A DNA stretch of 64,000 nucleotides. Source: Viola odorata (taxonomy: Eukaryota; Streptophyta; Magnoliopsida; Malpighiales; Violaceae). Positions 1 through 9,845 of the stretch are shown in pieces (the first letter of the stretch is position 1; every line of letters begins with the position of its first letter). The position numbers were made by a program, and so were the translations under genes. The stretch spans positions 40,551,514 through 40,615,513 of the forward strand of contig OY829537.1 in assembly GCA_963691705.1 (NCBI GenBank), read 5' to 3'. The notes below the pieces were generated by a model that was not told where the DNA came from, made no database searches, and was given only the letters and a program-made list of their open reading frames with translations.

Positions 1-2222
1 TCGGTGAGCAACACTCTGAAAGGAAGGAATAGCTTCGACTTTCTTCAGTGGGGGAGATCTTTTGTCTACTTCGAGGGCTCGAAATGGTTGCCTTTTGTTA
101 TGCCTGCTCTGCTTTTATTTTTTATTTTTTTTAAGGAAAAATAAAAAACAGGCAGGCATTTACTTTTTCCTTTCTCAGCTCGAAACTTGCATCAGCATTT
201 AATTTCTTCGGAACTGGAGCTGGAGTTGGCAATCTTTAAATACTGCTTTAAGCGCTTGATTTCGAGGGCTTGATATTTGACTTTACTTCCCCACACTTGA
301 GTTTTGTTGTGGTGAGGAAGTAGTGTTGCGTTGCTGTCATGACCCCGATTTCTGATTTCTGCGCTTGCTCTATCCTGCCCTTGATCTATATTTTCCTCCC
401 CACACTTATCTTCTTCGGAGTCTAGCCCTTGCCTTTTGTGATGAAGAGTGTTACTCACCTGCCAAGGAAGGGTCAAAGAAAAGGTTGAAATGGTTAGAAG
501 ATAAAAAGAGAGGGAATGGAAGTCGAGGGCACGAAAAAGGAAGGAAAAATGGAGAAAGAAAATAGAAAAGATAAAAATAAAACAAAATAAAATTGCAAAG
601 TCTCTCGTCGTTTCATTGTTTTCCCCCGTCTAATAGTGCCTATACCCAGGGATATCATGCAAACCTAGTCAGTGCCTAGTCAAGCATTTATCACACATGA
701 ATAAAGGGCATGAAGCTCAATGTGCTCACAGGGTTCAAATTGTGACTACTGGTGTCTAGGGCATGACTGGACATTAGGGCTAGCAGGTCTAGATGTGTAT
801 GGTCAGACATAGATACAATGAATGACAAGTTTCTTCTATGCATCATAAGCCAAAAATGCATGTCAATTATAAGGGTTTTAAAACAGGGCAGGGGCAAAAT
901 TCATAGCGAAGTCTAAAAATTAAAATCTGAATTTTTTTGAAAAATTCGAGAAAACATGTAATCATGCAACAAGTGGAAAATTAAACATGCAAAAAAACAC
1001 AAAAATAAATCCCTCCCTACACTTAGGCAGCGCATTGTCCTCAATGCGAGAGAGGGATAGAAATAAATAAGTTTGCAACAAAAATAAAAGGAGTTCAACA
1101 GGAATTAAAGGGTGATAAATGTGGGTTGCCTCCCACGAAGCGCCTGAGTTAGCGTCAAGGCCTTGAAGGATTGTTGTTGTCTAGGCCTGGTCAGATGGGT
1201 CTGCCTTCAGGGGGTGGAAACCTTTATGAAACAACTCCAATCTGTGGTCATGCACTTTGGAAATGAGGCCCGTGCCCATACTCTGAATCGTGACCACACT
1301 ATGATCATACACTTTCTTGACAAGGTAAGGGCCAGTCCATTTATGCTTCACTTTTCTAGAAAAGAGCCTAAGATAAGAATTGTAAAGTAAAACCTTTCGT
1401 CCAGTAGCAAAGATTTTAGAAGAGAGCAACTTATCATTAGTAGTGTTAGTCTTGCTCTTGCTCGTATTGTGGGCATGATGTGGAGCTGGATTGACATTGG
1501 GTATCTTGCCATCGACAGTCAAGGCGGTGTCGGTATCAGTTGGGGCGGGGGTTGGTGCCATGGCTTTGGGGACAGTAGGAGTGGGTACGAAAGCTACCGG
1601 AGCTAGCTGAGGGGCGCCTAGGGCTGGTGAGAGTGGCTTGACCTCGACGGTCGTCCATCCAAGGGCCTCTGCCAGTGCATTAGTAGTGATGTTCCCGTCG
1701 AGGGCACGATGTACAAAGTTGTCAGCGTTAAGATTGGAAACTTGTGTAACAATAGGGTTAATAACATCAACAATTGAGTGCTCTAAAGTCATAAGTGTCA
1801 AGGCGAAGGTGTCCAGCATGGTGGGCGGAATACTCCTGTCGAGGGCAAGATGTTGAAGATCATCAGCATGCAAGTGAGAAACTTTCTCAACAATAGGATC
1901 GACGATATCAACAAAATTAACACTAGAGAACTCAGAAGGATATCGCATGGACTCCAACATGTTGAACTTGATGGTCTCGCCGTCGAACTCAAGAGTAATG
2001 GAGGCGTCATGGACGTCGATCTTGGCTTTTGCTGTCCTAAGGAATGGTCTGCCCAGGAGCATGTCAGAGGCCTTGACAGATTGGGCATCCTCCATGTCAA
2101 GAACGTAGAAGTCGGCTGGGTATATAAAATCTCCAACCTGGACCAAGACGTCCTCCACGACTCCCTTGGGACGGATGACGGATTTGTCAGCTAGTTGGAT
2201 CGTGGTCCCGGTGGGCTTGAGG
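1..2222 (-). mobile_element. Athila-like Ty3/gypsy internal fragment, 5'- and 3'-truncated
   Basis: Read on the minus strand, this stretch holds an Athila-type protease, then the C-terminal end of an integrase, then a long non-coding tail running off the left edge. The tail has the family signature around 1020-1050: an ATTGAGGACAAT-type motif followed by CTAAGTGTAGGGAGG. A near-identical signature lies at 8353-8392 in the complete Athila-like element E2. Positions 640-770 also match E2 8530-8670 in reverse complement (shared TTTGCATGATATCC and CAGTAGTCAC words). GTGGGTTGCCTCCCACG at about 1121 is a known post-pol motif of these elements. No LTR is seen. The right end stops abruptly at 2223, where LTR sequence of E1 begins, so this is a recombination or deletion junction and not an element end. 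Confidence 0.8.
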
Positions 2223-2281
2223 TGAAGAAGCTTACTGCCAAGCTTGAACTGTGACGATCGATGCTCGATATGAGCTATCAA
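1181..2281 (-). pseudogene. Athila protease fused to integrase C-terminus (366-codon open frame)
   Basis: The open frame has three parts. Codons 1 to about 20 come from the neighbouring E1 LTR and begin at a TTG, not an ATG. Codons of about 22-115 are a retropepsin-like domain: LKPTGTTIQLADKS, YPADFYVLDMED and LLGRPFLRTAKAKIDV are typical of Athila protease. The last 70 or so codons are an integrase C-terminal (GPY/F-like) tail with GRKVLLYNSYLRLF and KWTGPYLVKKV. Between them lies a Pro/Ala-rich linker that contains two diverged copies of a 26-residue block (DPIVEKVSHL... and NPIVTQVSNL...). Reverse transcriptase, RNase H and the integrase core are missing, so a deletion of several kb joined protease to integrase in frame. 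It cannot support transposition. Expression from the adjacent LTR TATA box is possible but unproven. Confidence 0.75.
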
Positions 2282-3274
2282 TCAATGAGGGAGAAGGAGC
2301 AGAGCTTGCTCTTGAGATTTTGGTGCCGTTTGAACGAAGGAGGGAGGCTCGTATTTATAGCCTCGAGATCGCGTGGTGTTGAGGCGCGGTGCTGCGTGTG
2401 GCTAGGCCAGACGTCGAGGTGGCAGAGCTAGGGGCTGAGGTGATGGTTGTGGATGGGACAGGACGTCAGGAGCAGGCTGCTCGGTGGCCTGCTCCGCTGC
2501 TGGTTCACGTCCATGGTGCATGTGCACCATGGTTCTTAATTAGTCAACCGTTGATCTGGTTGACTTTTCTTGGTTGACCAAGTCAACGGTTGTGATCAAG
2601 GGTTTTTTTAAGCCTATTTAAATGGCCTGGAGCCAATTTCGCGAACGAACGTTCTGAATTTTCGAGTCGAAAGTGCCAGCGCGTAGAGAAAAATACGGTG
2701 AGTTTAAACGTCTACAGCGAATGACGAGAATTTTTTGTTTAACGCATTTATTTTCTCGTTCAGAAACATGAAACGTTCGGACGAAAAATAAATGACGTTA
2801 TGACGAAAATCACACGAAACGCTGTAGGTCGGTGTGATCGAAAAAAAAGGAAGGAACTAGTTGATGGAAAACATTCTAAGTTCGAGCTATTGTCCGAGCG
2901 AACTTACTCTAGTCCAATAAAAGCTCGAACAAAATAATAATAAAAAATAATGCTAAAAAATTGTGATAAAATACTAAAAATCCTAAAATTCGTGTGATGA
3001 CTAAAACGAAGAAAAAGCTAGCAAATGACTGACGGATGATTGAAAATGCGATTTTTAAGGCTAAAAATATTAATGATAATAATAACGAAAATACGTGACA
3101 AAAAATTAAAAACGCGATTTCGAACGCTGACGATGCTAACGACGACGATAAAAATGCGATGAAAATTGAAAAATGCTAAGGACAGTAAATTAATTAAAAA
3201 TGACAGTCAATTAACTAAAATGACAGAAAATGCTAAAATTAATTAAAAATGGCGTCAAAATTCGGGTATCAACA
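2223..3274 (-). repeat. Truncated 3' LTR of Tat/Ogre-like element E1
   Basis: This 1.05-kb segment matches 23869-24846, the outer part of the complete 5' LTR of E1. Both copies end in plus orientation with GGCGTCAAAATTCGGGTAT and AACA (TGTT... on the coding strand). The left copy holds only the U3-side portion and breaks at 2223 against Athila sequence. It has two extra blocks relative to the right copy: about 36 bp near 2395-2430 and a 22-bp near-palindrome at 2511-2532. Confidence 0.88.
2351..2360 (-). promoter_or_regulatory. TATA box of E1 3' LTR
   Basis: CTATAAATAC on the minus strand, with an identical box in the other LTR at 23998-24007. It lies about 70 bp upstream of the fused protease frame, so a transcript from this truncated LTR would read into the Athila protease-integrase fusion. 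Confidence 0.6.
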
Positions 3275-3294
3275 GTTACCCCCTCTTTACTGTC
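3275..3294 (-). other. Polypurine tract of E1
   Basis: On the minus strand GACAGTAAAGAGGGGGTAAC abuts the TGTT start of the 3' LTR. The same sequence with one or two changes abuts the 3' LTR of E3 (51711-51730). Position and purine content fit the plus-strand primer. Confidence 0.75.
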
Positions 3295-3377
3295 TTATCG
3301 AAGTATTTGATAAGCAGTAAAGACGGTTGCCCCCACATATCCAAATTTTGGCGACACGGCAGGTCTTACCTCAATCT

Positions 3378-4633
3378 CACCGTGATGATGTCACTCTGGG
3401 AGGAGGCAGGTTGTTGCTGTCACTTTGGGAGGAGGTAGGTTCGTCGATGTCACTCGGGGAGGAGATATGTCATAGATGTCACTCTAGGAGGAGATATTGT
3501 CGTGGATGTCACTTTGGGAGGAGATAGGTCGTAGATGTCACTCTGGGAGGAGATATGTCGTAGATGTCACTCTGGGAGGAAATATTACCGCAGATGTCAC
3601 TCTGGGAGGAGATATGTCGTAGATGTCACTCTGGGAGGAGGTATTGTCCTAGATGTCACTCTGGGAGGAGGTATTGTCGTAGATGTCACTTTGGGAGGAG
3701 ATATGTCGTAGATGTCACTTTGGGAGGAGATATGTCGTAGATGTCACTCTAGGAGGAGATATTGTTGTGGATGTCACTCTGGGAGGAGATAGGTCGTAGA
3801 TGTCACTCTGAGAGGAGGTATAATCATAGATGTCACTCTGGGAGGGGGTATAATTTGATGACATCACTCTGGGAAGAGGCATAATTTTGATGACGTCACT
3901 CTGAGAGGAGGTATAATTTGATGATGTCACTCTGGGAGGATAGTTTTGATGATGTCACTCTGGGAGGAGACAGTTCATCGATGTTATTCGTTGACGTCAC
4001 TCTGGGAGGAGATAGTTGGTTGATGTCTCTCTAGGAGGAGGTAATCGTTGATGTCACTCTAGGAGGAGGTATGCTTTCGATGTCACTCTAGGAGGAGATA
4101 GTTGGTTGCTGTCACTCTGGGAGGAGATAGTTTTGTTGATGTCACTCTGGGAGGAGATAGTTTTGTTGTCACTCCGGGAGGAGATAGTTTTGTTGATGTC
4201 ACTCTGGAAGGAGATAGTTTTGTTGTCACTCCGGGAAGAGATAGATTCGATCGGATGTCCTGCAAAGATATAAACTTAGATCTATTCGGATATCGAGAGA
4301 AACATAGGTTGCAGAAAATGTAAATGATGACTACTTTGACAGGAATCGAAGGTAATTTTACGAAAATGTAAATGACAGCTCCACTAGGGGGATAAGCGTT
4401 TGACATGTGACTGACGTTGCTTCAGGAGGATAATGCGTGATTCGTAGAAGTATGAATGATTTGTCCTAATGATGTCACTCTAGGAGGAGAAAAATGCAAA
4501 TGATGTCACTCTGGGAGGAGGTAAATGCAAATGATGTCACTCTAGGAGGAGAAAAATGCATGATGTTGTCACTCTGAGAGGAGGAAAATACAGATGATGT
4601 CACTCTGGGAGGAGAGGAATGCATGATGCTGTC
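3378..4633. repeat. Minisatellite in E1 3' region, left block
   Basis: About 40 imperfect copies of a 27-30 bp unit with the core GATGTCACTCTGGGAGGAG followed by a variable ATATGTCGTA-like arm. The arm drifts along the array (ATATGTCGTA, then TATAATTTGATG, then TAGTTTTGTT, then AAATGCA), so neighbouring units are most alike, as expected for local amplification. A non-repetitive gap lies at about 4240-4440. The array is cut at 4633 by E2 and resumes at 11625. Confidence 0.9.
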
Positions 4634-6429
4634 TGATAGTATATTTTTATGCACGATTTTCTCCCCATTTTCTCACCCATTTAAGGCATAATTCTGCTAA
4701 TTTACCCTTGTTTTCACTACTATTGCAGATCTAGGCCTAAATAGGGAGTTTATGCGAAAAGATGCATTTTTGGAGTATTTTGTGCAGTTTTTAAGCTTCA
4801 AGACCAAAAGTCGAGGTCCCGAGTCCAAAGCAGCGTTCAAGGTCCCGAATCGGATTCTCCATTCGGGACCCCGAAGGGCGAAGAATGGCATTTCCACGTG
4901 TCCTCTTGCCAGAGCTTCCATGTGCCTCCTCTGACACTGTTCCGACAGTCTGCACTGATCACAACATACCTACCCCTCTGACCATTCCAGCCCTTGAGCC
5001 CAATCCAGACCTACCAAAGCTAGGAAAATCAGACGGCTTTATGCTTTTTTCAGCTTTGTGCTTTAAGGAGCATGGATCCACTTTCTTAGGCTTTCAATTA
5101 ATGCATTTTGTCCCTAGTTTTAGGCTGAAGATATTTTGTGCTTAGGGCCCTAGTATATAAAGGGCATCCAAGAGTAGTTTAGGACATCTTTTACATCTCT
5201 TATCACTTAGCATAATTTATTTAGTTCTAGTTTTCTTAGACTTCTCTCTAGTTTCTCTCTCTAGTTCTTGTTAGCTCATCTCTAAATTTGCCGCCGGGAT
5301 TCAAACGGAATTTAGTAACAAAGTTTTCTTCCCTTAATCTTTTTACTTATCTATTATGCTTTCTTCAATTATTAATTGTTCATCTTCAAGTATGAGTAGC
5401 TAAATCATTAGTTCTTAGCAAGGGTGATTCAAGGGTTGCAAGGGCAGATTCGAGGCCTTCATGTGCTTAATACATTCTTGATGCCATATTCAATTATCCA
5501 TCGTTTTAATTACATCTTTGCATGATATAATTTGAGGCTTGATCAACTGATAATTATCTTATGTGAATGCTGCCATTCGTGTGGTGAATACGGAAGGAAA
5601 ATTGCATGAACCAAGTAGGCATCTGTTTAGTCTTGACTATGTCAAAGTGGTCTCGAATAGATAGGGTGTGTAATTGATTAGAGCGAGGTCACGAGCCTGA
5701 CAAACTGAGGGACTTTTAGCTCTAGATCTGTCTTTTCTTATCTTCATGGGCAGTTTGAATATGGCCCTCCCGCATTCGTGCCTGGAGGGATGGCGAACTG
5801 TCAAGACTACCTCATATGTGGAAACGGGGGGTAGTTTCTCTTAAGAGAAAAGTAGGGGATATCCGAGGAATCTGGTCCCTATGTCATTTCTATGATGTCT
5901 TGAATAGAATATCCTTGCGCTGATGACGATCGGGCCCCCGAATTCAACCCAAGAATACCTTTGCTAAGAATCCTTCTTTATCTGATTATTTGTGCTCATT
6001 CCACTTCCTGTTTTATTAATTCTGAATTTGTGTACTGACTTGCTTTATTTTATCATTCGGGACCCCGAACTGACACCTCAAGGTCCCGAATACTGCTTTC
6101 CTAGATAACAATTGTTAGCTCCCAAATCTGCCTTGGCTAACTTGTTTAGCCAAGTAAACCCCCCCCCCCCCCCCCCCTCCCCTGATTGTTACTTTTCGTG
6201 TTTTTGTTCTGTGCTTCCATTCAAGACCTTGAATCAGTTTCTCTCCATCCAGCCCTTGAATTCTGTTTTGTTTCTTTTATTGTTTTATTTTATAAATTTG
6301 GCCTTGTCTAGTGTAAGTCTTCACCAATCTCTGTGGATCAATCCTCTTGCCACTGTCTTCAATCTATTTTGTTGCATGTGATAAGTTGTAATTATTTGTT
6401 TGATCGTGCCCTCGACAAGCACGTTATCA
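4634..6429 (+). repeat. E2 5' LTR (1796 bp)
   Basis: Starts TGATAGTATATTTTTATGC and ends ACGTTATCA. It matches 9846-11624 end to end with few substitutions. The largest difference is a run of 19 C at 6159-6177 against 7 C in the 3' LTR. It contains several copies of the TTCGGGACCCCGAA-type word. Confidence 0.95.
5154..5162 (+). promoter_or_regulatory. TATA box of E2 5' LTR
   Basis: TATATAAAG in a GGGCCCTAG context, with the same box in the 3' LTR at about 10365. It is well placed to start genomic RNA, with some 1.3 kb of R-U5 downstream. Confidence 0.6.
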
Positions 6430-6432
6430 AAA

Positions 6433-6450
6433 TAGCGCCGTTGCCGGGGA
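6433..6450 (+). other. E2 primer binding site (tRNA-Asp type)
   Basis: TAGCGCCGTTGCCGGGGA begins four bases after the LTR end. It differs at one base from TGGCGCCGTTGCCGGGGA, the site usual in Athila elements and complementary to the 3' end of tRNA-Asp. The family statement is from general knowledge. Confidence 0.8.
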
Positions 6451-6512
6451 TTGGTGTTGAGTCTTGCCCTAGATAAGTCCAGATTTTTGTTTTATTTTAT
6501 TTCTTTCTTTAA

Positions 6513-7670
6513 ATGTCTTATTTTAATTCTTATTCTCATTCACCCCCTTTTCCTCAGCATTTTACTCCTAACCCCCCGTGCTGGAATCAAGGAAATTTCA
6601 GCTATGGAGTGCATTTTAGACCTGGATATCAATATTTTCAGCCTCCACAACCTCCTCAAGACACAGGGTTGTCTCAAGAAAATCTGGCTGCATTAATTGG
6701 CATGGTTAACCAAGTTAGAGAGACCTTTCGGGAGCAGAGGCGCCAAGAGTATATTGACGAAAACTTCACGTCCTTGCCCTATCACCTTGCCCTCGACGCT
6801 GCCCCAGCTCCCGAATCTAATAAGGAAAGGTTAACTAACTTGGAAAATCAAATAAAAGAGCTAACTTTAGAAATGCAGGAGCTTAAGGAGCAGTGGCGTC
6901 AAGAGGACATTGAAGTCGAGGTCCCGAATAGGATTCAAGACCCTGAAGCTGCCCCAGCTCCCGAACCAAATTTTGTAGCTCTCTTGCCCAATCAGACGAT
7001 GGATCACCCTATCACTCCTATAGAACAACATTTGCAGCACTTAGATAGTGACGACTATTTAAGTGAAGAGGAGAGTTTCTCCACCACCACCCTATGGGAG
7101 TTACCATATGAGCGTCATGACCAAGATGATGAGTCTTATGGGATAAAAGACCTTTTCATGCCTATGGATGAGCTAAAATTGGAGGATTCAGGATGCTCTC
7201 CTTTGGAGTCAAGAGCCAATATGGACTACACAGACATCGAGGTCCCGAAGTTGAGCAACAAAAATCTGCCAGATTTTTGTGACGAGCTTCAAGGCCTCGA
7301 AGCAGAATCGGGGGCAGAAACCATTTTTCAGTCGGGAGAAATTGTGAATGAGGATTCAAGGGAGACTGAGAATGAGGATTTAAGTGAGATTGAGGAGAAG
7401 AAAATTGAGGACTTGAGCTTTTCGTCGTGCCCTCGATCTAAAGTCGTTATGGGTGAAAGGGAGATTTTGAAACTTTTTGATTATGTTGATCCTTTTCTTA
7501 AATCACCTTCCACTCATAACAATTTTTTCCTCTTAATTTTTCAGGAGCCCATATTAACATTTGACCCATATCATGGCCGCATACAAGATGCTTTGCTACA
7601 AGACCATCCACTCCATGCGATAATTCACATCAAACTAAGAGGATGGAAAGCATTTAGTAGAATTGGTTGA
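6513..7670 (+). CDS. Orphan ORF of E2 in gag position (385 aa)
   Basis: A complete 385-codon frame starting about 60 bp after the primer site, where gag would lie. Residues 1-55 are rich in Pro, Phe, Tyr and Gln (QYFQPPQPPQ). Residues of about 105-135 form a short heptad-like segment containing NLENQIKELTLEMQELKEQW, reminiscent of the NLENQ motif near the end of Athila gag. Residues 160-310 are strongly acidic (DSDDYLSEEES, EDLSEIEEKKIEDLS). I see no capsid domain, zinc knuckle or protease motif. Parts of the protein are encoded by the recurring CGAGGTCCCGAA word, giving repeated EVPN and PAPEP. It may be a remnant of gag's C-terminus, or a novel acidic protein kept open by chance or selection. 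The function is unknown. Confidence 0.6.
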   Translation: MSYFNSYSHSPPFPQHFTPNPPCWNQGNFSYGVHFRPGYQYFQPPQPPQDTGLSQENLAALIGMVNQVRETFREQRRQEYIDENFTSLPYHLALDAAPAPESNKERLTNLENQIKELTLEMQELKEQWRQEDIEVEVPNRIQDPEAAPAPEPNFVALLPNQTMDHPITPIEQHLQHLDSDDYLSEEESFSTTTLWELPYERHDQDDESYGIKDLFMPMDELKLEDSGCSPLESRANMDYTDIEVPKLSNKNLPDFCDELQGLEAESGAETIFQSGEIVNEDSRETENEDLSEIEEKKIEDLSFSSCPRSKVVMGEREILKLFDYVDPFLKSPSTHNNFFLLIFQEPILTFDPYHGRIQDALLQDHPLHAIIHIKLRGWKAFSRIG

Positions 7671-9845
7671 AGGAAATTTGAAGAGTCGAGGCCCCGACTA
7701 TAATCAAGGCCAAGTGTGGGGAAATCCCACGGATTCCTAACCCTCTTTCCTCCTTTCCTTTTAATTTTTCAATTTTTCAATTCCAAGTCAAACTTAGCTT
7801 TTTTATTCTTTATGCACACTTCTTATGTGCCCTATGTAGTTTTAATTAGCTTTGTCTCCTTCCCTCCTCATTTAATTCTCTTGTCCCCTCCTTTTTCAAA
7901 CCCCATTAATTCCCCATTTAATTTAGCTTTTTATGTTCCCTATGGTAGCTTTAATTACTTTTGTTTCCTTCCATCCTCATTTAATTCTCTTGTCCCCTCA
8001 TTTTTCAAACCCCATTAATTTCTTTTGTTTTTCCTTCTTTCCCCCCTTTTTTTCAAATTCAAAAAAAAAAAAATTCTCATTTTTTTCTCTGATTTGTACA
8101 GGTGTCGGGTATCATCTTTTTCAAGGACTTCCCATCCTCTCCTAGCGCGCCACGTGGAATCTGTTATTCAAGACCCCGACACCTGTTTCCGATTCGGGAC
8201 CCGAAGCCAACACTGGCGCAATCTTCCCCTATCCTCGATTCGAGACCCCGAACAATCTATCCCTTTGCCCCAGCATGGGCTTATCTTTTATTTTATGTTG
8301 AACAATTTCCCTTTATGCTTTAGTTTGAACTGCTATCTTTTTGTCTCCTTCTTCACATTGAGGACAATGTGTTGCCTAAGTGTGGGGAGGGTTTTATCTG
8401 CCTTATTTGTTTACTTTGCTTGACTGCATGTTTCAAGGTCCCAAATTTCTGCCTCATTTGTTTACTTTGCTTGACTGCATGTTTCAAGGTCCCGAATGCG
8501 ATATTCTTTGCCTGTTATGCCTTATATCTGCTTCAAGACCTAGACACCAGTAGTCACGAATTGACACCTTGTGAGCAGTTGAGCCCCCATGCCTATATTT
8601 ATTGCTTGAGTGAAATGCATGACTAAGGTACTGACTGGGTTTGCATGATATCCATGGGTATAGACACATTTAGACATAGGAAAGCAGCAAAAAGATTAAG
8701 TTCTCGCATCAATTGTTCTCTCTCATTTTTTTCTGTTCTGTTCTCCCTTCTTGACCCCGAATCCCTTCTTGACCTCTCCAATTCTAACCATTTGAATTTT
8801 CCTTGATCCTTCTCTTGGCAGGTGAAGCAATGTTGTTGGGAGCACTATCGAGGGCTAGACTAGACAAATGAAGCAGCAAAGGCGAAGTGTGGGGATCCCC
8901 CAAATTCAAGACCCCGAATGTTGGCGCCAATTCAAGACCTCGAAGCTAAAACGAAGAAATCAAGGGCAGACTAGAATGAAAAATCACTTCCCACCCACAA
9001 CAAAACACAAGTGTGGGGAAGTGAAATCAGAATATCCAGCCCCCGAAGAACAAGGTCTCGATCCTCAATTCAGATCTCTCTCTCTCTCAAAAAGAAAAAA
9101 AGAAAAAAAAAAGAAAAAAAAAAGAATAGAAAAAAAGAAATATAAATAAAAGAGAGAGAGAAGAGACCAAATTTCATGAAGAAGAGGAAAATCAATAGCC
9201 AACGTTCATTCAAGGTCCCGAGCTAAGGTCCCGAGTGGAGAAAGCAAGGATCCCCCTCGAAGAAGAAAAGCCTAGTCTAGCTTTCACCCTCAGCAACATT
9301 GTCTCACCATCTCGATTCCTTCTGCCAAGGGAGTGTTCCAGGTTTGAGTTGGTTTCACCACCTTCTCATTTCACTTCCTTACTCTCCCTCTTCTCCATTT
9401 TTCCTTCTCATTATGCTTCTTCCATTTCCTCTCATCAATTATTTTCTTTGTTTCCCCGTCTTGCCCTTGATGCGAAGTCTTTTGATTGCTAGATTGCCTA
9501 TGCATGTGTCTAATATACTCGGATTGACTTGCAAACTTAGTTTTGTGCTGTGTTTTTGCATACTTGAGTGTTTAAACACCTAGCCTTACGAGTGTGAGTG
9601 CAAACACCGATCCATGTGAGAACCGCTGGTGAATAGGCTGATGTGGAAAAGTCTCATCATAAGGGTCGTTATCCTTCTGATTTGATGCAGGTGTATCTAG
9701 GCGGAGTCTGTTTTCATTCGGGGTCCCGAATCTTGACAAACATGCTTATTCTCTGTGCTATGGTTTGGAGTGTCTGTTCTGTTTTGGGACTGTTTTAAAT
9801 TTTGTGAATGCTCGAGGGCGAGCATTGGGCAGTGTGGGGATTATT
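7671..9845 (+). other. E2 non-coding 3' internal region and polypurine tract
   Basis: No convincing gene. There are two local tandem duplications: about 96 bp at 7830-8016 and about 51 bp at 8396-8500. The Athila post-pol motif ATTGAGGACAATGTGTTGCC lies at about 8356. A TC/AAAG-rich tract lies at 9065-9165. About 15 copies of the TTCAAGACCCCGAA-type word are scattered through it. GTGTGGGGATTATT directly before the 3' LTR is the likely polypurine tract. Confidence 0.75.

Noticed and set aside
365..1390. Short frames in the Athila-like tail (60-90 codons)
   Set aside because: No conserved motifs; the region is the known non-coding post-pol tail and matches E2 as DNA, not as protein.
4697..4934. 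Short frames repeated at 9949-10167
   Set aside because: They are the same LTR sequence read twice, with no protein features.
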